Below, in pieces: positions 5,794 through 7,033 of a stretch of 7,033 nucleotides of DNA; the first letter of the stretch is position 1, and every line of letters begins with the position of its first letter. Made by a program: the position numbers and the translations under genes. The stretch covers positions 1 through 7,033 of the forward strand of contig JAMDBX010000035.1 in assembly GCA_023487645.1 (NCBI GenBank), read 5' to 3'. The notes under the pieces were generated by a model that saw only the letters and a list, made by a program, of their open reading frames with translations, was not told where the DNA came from and searched no databases. The stretch is from Patescibacteria group bacterium. GTDB lineage: Bacteria; Patescibacteria; Microgenomatia; Daviesbacterales; UBA10151.

Positions 5794-6527
5794 CTATCCC
5801 CTTAACTTTGTTGCCAATACTCCTTTTAATCCTTTGGCGAATCGGTTTAAGGCGCTTAAAACGTTACTCTTCACCTCTTTTAGGGACCATTGGAATTTGG
5901 CAAAAATATAACGGAGAAAAAGTTCTAACTATCAATAGTTATCCTCAAGGTGTCTCTACAGAAAAAAATAGCATTAAAAAAAGTTATTGGTTTTTTATTG
6001 CGGATAAAATAAACAAATTTTGTAAAAAACGCCCTCATCCTCAGGTTTTACTACTCGGTCTGGGGGCTGCTACTATTCCTAATTTAATCGCTAAATTAAA
6101 TCCGGAAATTCATCAAACAATTATTGAAATTGATAAATATATTATCCAAGCATGCCGGGAATATTTTCACTTAGACCATCTGCCCAGTTATCAAATTATC
6201 CGGGCTGATGCCTATCAATTTTTTGACCAACCAGAGGTTTTGCCAAGGGAATATTTTGATACAATAGTTGTGGATATTTTTACCGGTGATCCCCCGTTTA
6301 TTTCCAGTGAAAGCAACCAACCCCCCTTTATTAAAAAACTTCTTCCCTTTTTAAAAAATGATGGTTTAATTATTTTTAACCGGCCTAGCCATAACCCCAA
6401 AGCCCGCCGGGGGAGTGAACTACTTAAAAGTCATTTAGCTGCTTTTTTTCAAAAAACTGATTTTGTCCATATTGATGATCCCCGAGGATATAAAACAGAT
6501 GAAGTAATGGGTAGCGGTAAAAAATAG
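5769..6527 (+). CDS. Membrane-anchored spermidine-synthase-like protein (SAM-binding fold)
   Basis: A 252-residue protein. Residues about 8-24 are hydrophobic and followed by arginines and lysines, giving an N-terminal membrane anchor with the rest in the cytoplasm. Residues 34-79 resemble the beta-strand N-terminal part of spermidine synthases (GIWQKYNGEKVLTINSYPQG, then KSYWFFIAD). A class I methyltransferase core follows: nucleotide loop LLLGLGAATI (94-103), acidic strand end IIEID (118-122), RADAYQFF (145-152) and FDTIVVDIFTGDPPFIS (163-179). True spermidine synthases carry a D-S/T-x-D-P type catalytic stretch; here it is DIFTGDPP, closer to the 'spermidine synthase-like' methyltransferase-fold group, so polyamine synthesis is doubtful. 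ATG 5769 lies inside the upstream FemAB gene (25-base overlap) and is the only ATG near the N-terminus; a TTG at 5808 would avoid the overlap but shorten the anchor. Tight linkage to two FemAB genes suggests an envelope role, which is inferred. Confidence 0.8.
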   Translation: MQQSSLSLTIPLTLLPILLLILWRIGLRRLKRYSSPLLGTIGIWQKYNGEKVLTINSYPQGVSTEKNSIKKSYWFFIADKINKFCKKRPHPQVLLLGLGAATIPNLIAKLNPEIHQTIIEIDKYIIQACREYFHLDHLPSYQIIRADAYQFFDQPEVLPREYFDTIVVDIFTGDPPFISSESNQPPFIKKLLPFLKNDGLIIFNRPSHNPKARRGSELLKSHLAAFFQKTDFVHIDDPRGYKTDEVMGSGKK

Positions 6528-6530
6528 CTC

Positions 6531-7033
6531 TTACTTTAAGTAAATTGTCTCTAAATTATGTAATAACTCATGAAATTGCTCGTGTTTACCCTTACCCACT
6601 TTTTCTCTTTCAATCTTTTCAAACTCTGTTAAAAGCTGTTTCTGTTTTGAGGAAGAAAGGTGCATATCTGCCATGTAATATAAAATATTATCTTCCTTTT
6701 CAATATGCTCCGTAAGTAAGGGAGCATATCCTTGGATACTGGCTGTAATTTGTAAACCGGCAGTTTTATCTCCAGCAATATATTTTTCCACTGCCTGGGC
6801 CATTTGCTGGACAAACCCCCGTCCCTCGTCGTGTTCTAAAAGCATCATTCCGATGGGTCCATCTTCCTTGGGAATTCCTGCTTCTTCCATTGCAGGAAAC
6901 AGGACATCCTCCTCTTTGTGGTGATGGCATTTATCCACAAAAACTTGTAAAAATTCTAATAAATCTTGGAGGTGTTTGGGGTCCACCTCTTGATTACTTT
7001 TTAACCTTTGGCCAATCTCTTCTAAAATAGCCA
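6531..7033 (-). CDS. Hemerythrin-like (HHE) domain protein, 5' partial
   Basis: A four-helix-bundle hemerythrin-like protein that binds a non-heme di-iron centre, used in the family for oxygen or nitric oxide sensing, storage or iron handling. The frame stays open to the right edge; codons before the GTG at 6986 read AILEEIGQRLKSNQE, a natural part of the first helices, so that GTG is internal and the true start lies beyond the window. Counted from the internal GTG, ligand motifs are HHHKEEDVLFP (21-31), LEHDEGR (50-56) and TEHIEKEDNILYYMAD (92-107). The N-terminal histidine expected in an EHxxI motif would be outside the window. After the domain (about residue 110 on) comes a charged tail with more histidines (KHEQFHELLH, 134-143) that may be part of the last helix. 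It ends in TAA 3 bases from the stop of the convergent spermidine-synthase-like gene. The fold call is strong; the physiological role is open. Confidence 0.9.
   Translation of the reverse strand, partial: AILEEIGQRLKSNQEVDPKHLQDLLEFLQVFVDKCHHHKEEDVLFPAMEEAGIPKEDGPIGMMLLEHDEGRGFVQQMAQAVEKYIAGDKTAGLQITASIQGYAPLLTEHIEKEDNILYYMADMHLSSSKQKQLLTEFEKIEREKVGKGKHEQFHELLHNLETIYLK

Noticed and set aside
6215..6400. Minus-strand frame inside the spermidine-synthase-like gene, and a similar one at 6629-6814 overlapping the hemerythrin gene
   Set aside because: Both are short, overlap conserved motifs of the real genes and have no start signals.
6531..6543. TTACTTTAAGTAA palindrome between the convergent genes as a terminator
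   Set aside because: It allows only a 5-base stem with a 3-base loop, has no T-run after it, and lies in the last codons of the hemerythrin gene.
6984..6986. GTG at 6986 as the start of the hemerythrin-like gene
   Set aside because: The frame continues to the right edge with helix-like sequence (AILEEIGQRLKSNQE), and the first histidine motif of the family would be lost.

Overview
The window reads as an AT-rich bacterial chromosome segment with eight genes and almost no non-coding DNA. Several traits together suggest a Candidate Phyla Radiation (Patescibacteria) genome, perhaps Microgenomates-like. These are short single-pass membrane proteins of unknown function, a SurA/PrsA-type chaperone without its isomerase domain, tandem FemAB-like transferases, start codons without visible Shine-Dalgarno sequences, and a helicase with reduced accessory domains. 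This placement is inference from gene style; no rRNA or other marker is present. All eight stop codons are TAA or TAG and no reading frame is interrupted by TGA, so nothing here points to the Gracilibacteria/SR1 code in which TGA encodes glycine.

Layout. Bases 1-1657 (+) hold most of a UvrD/PcrA superfamily 1 helicase whose N-terminus, including the Walker A motif, lies to the left of the window. Ten bases later comes a secreted G5-3D domain protein (1668-2378, +). A 102-base gap follows, holding an AT-rich hairpin and a candidate promoter. Next is a membrane-anchored SurA N-terminal-like chaperone (2481-3185, +). A membrane-anchored four-cysteine protein of unknown function (3200-3811, -) converges on it. 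A 60-base divergent promoter region (3812-3871) separates that gene from a tight three-gene operon on the + strand: a canonical FemAB-type peptidyltransferase (3872-4891), a second divergent FemAB-like protein (4891-5793, 1-base overlap), and a membrane-anchored spermidine-synthase-like protein (5769-6527, 25-base overlap). A hemerythrin-like protein (6531 to the right edge, -) converges on the operon with a 3-base gap, and its 5' end is outside the window.

Theme. Apart from the helicase and the hemerythrin, the genes point to the cell envelope. The 3D protein probably acts on peptidoglycan. The two FemAB proteins probably add amino acids to peptidoglycan stem peptides or a related surface acceptor. 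The chaperone and the four-cysteine protein face the outside of the membrane. The methyltransferase-fold protein tied to the FemAB pair is the least explained member.

I see no tRNA or rRNA, CRISPR array, insertion sequence, integrase, attachment site or origin. I found no clearly new system. The items most worth a second look are the FemAB-FemAB-SpeE-like operon and the placement of -10 elements 6 to 8 bases before start codons, which suggests leaderless transcripts.
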